Assembly: GCA_963726435.1 (NCBI GenBank) | Contig: CAVSCJ010000006.1 | Location: 248,001-312,000, forward strand | Reading direction: 5' to 3' | Length of the DNA stretch: 64,000 nt | Source: PALSA-660 sp963726435 | GTDB taxonomy: Bacteria > Actinomycetota > Coriobacteriia > Anaerosomatales > PALSA-660 | In this document: piece after piece, positions 63,958-64,000 of the stretch | Layout: each line of letters starts with the position of its first letter | How positions within the stretch are numbered: position 1 is the stretch's first letter | The notes under the pieces: generated by a model | The model's database searches: none | Told to the model about the DNA's origin: nothing | The model's input: only the letters and a program-made list of their open reading frames with translations | Made by a program: the position numbers and the translations under genes

Positions 63958-64000
63958 GGGTGGTCGATGCTCCTCAGCTGCCGGCGGGTTCCTTCGGGGC

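Overview
The window is high-GC, gene-dense bacterial chromosome. It looks like an anaerobic Gram-positive actinomycete relative, probably Coriobacteriia or a nearby deep Actinomycetota lineage; this placement is inference from content. Supporting features are Gram-positive type SOS boxes (CGAAC-N4-GTTCG), RNase Y together with RNase J, SpoVS, an oxygen-sensitive NrdG, ferredoxin-dependent indolepyruvate oxidoreductase, DapL-type lysine synthesis, frequent GTG/TTG starts and many 1-4 bp gene overlaps. No rRNA, tRNA, CRISPR array, transposon or prophage was recognised.

Left arm (1-12.2 kb, every gene on +): purine salvage (hpt, apt), a secreted NlpC/P60 wall hydrolase, then one long operon iorA-iorB-ACT-livKHMGF-paaK for uptake and oxidative decarboxylation of amino-acid-derived 2-oxo acids, followed by two small hypothetical genes. 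The liv-paaK part carries eleven single-base frameshifts within about 5 kb, while the reading frames are otherwise well conserved.

At 12,327-12,354, inside an intergenic gap with two hairpins, lies a 28-bp sequence with the architecture of a XerC/XerD dif site. Exactly here gene orientation flips: everything to the left is on +, and nearly everything from 12.5 to 64 kb is on - (lexA is the main exception). GGGNAGGG-type motifs also point toward this spot from both sides in a manual scan. I read this as the replication terminus.

Right arm (12.5-64 kb): a purine permease; a nucleotide block nrdR-nrdG-dut-NUDIX under NrdR boxes; a divergent LysM gene/lexA pair with four SOS boxes; hflX; lysine/peptidoglycan genes dapL, dapF, dapA, lysC, dapB; tRNA/RNA modification (miaA, miaB, rimO); an ancient gene neighbourhood pgsA-cinA-thpR-recA-recX-rny-GNAT-GHKL-spoVS-PHP-miaB-MEMO-miaA; rodZ-like, ftsK, uppP, rnj; and a translation/RNA block rimP-nusA-rnpM-infB-rbfA-nrnA-truB-ribF-rpsO-pnp-M16 protease. 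It ends with proS, an acetate-type sodium:solute symporter with a small partner protein, an OFA-family MFS transporter and ispG.

Regulation readable directly from DNA includes SOS control of lexA, a YneA-like LysM gene and recA; NrdR autorepression; a terminator-like hairpin in the rimP-nusA leader; a strong hairpin between livK and livH; and two probable leaderless genes. pnp (about 48.6 kb) and the MFS gene (about 61.68 kb) each also carry a single frameshift. Because pnp is a core gene, sequencing or assembly indels are the simplest explanation for many of these breaks.
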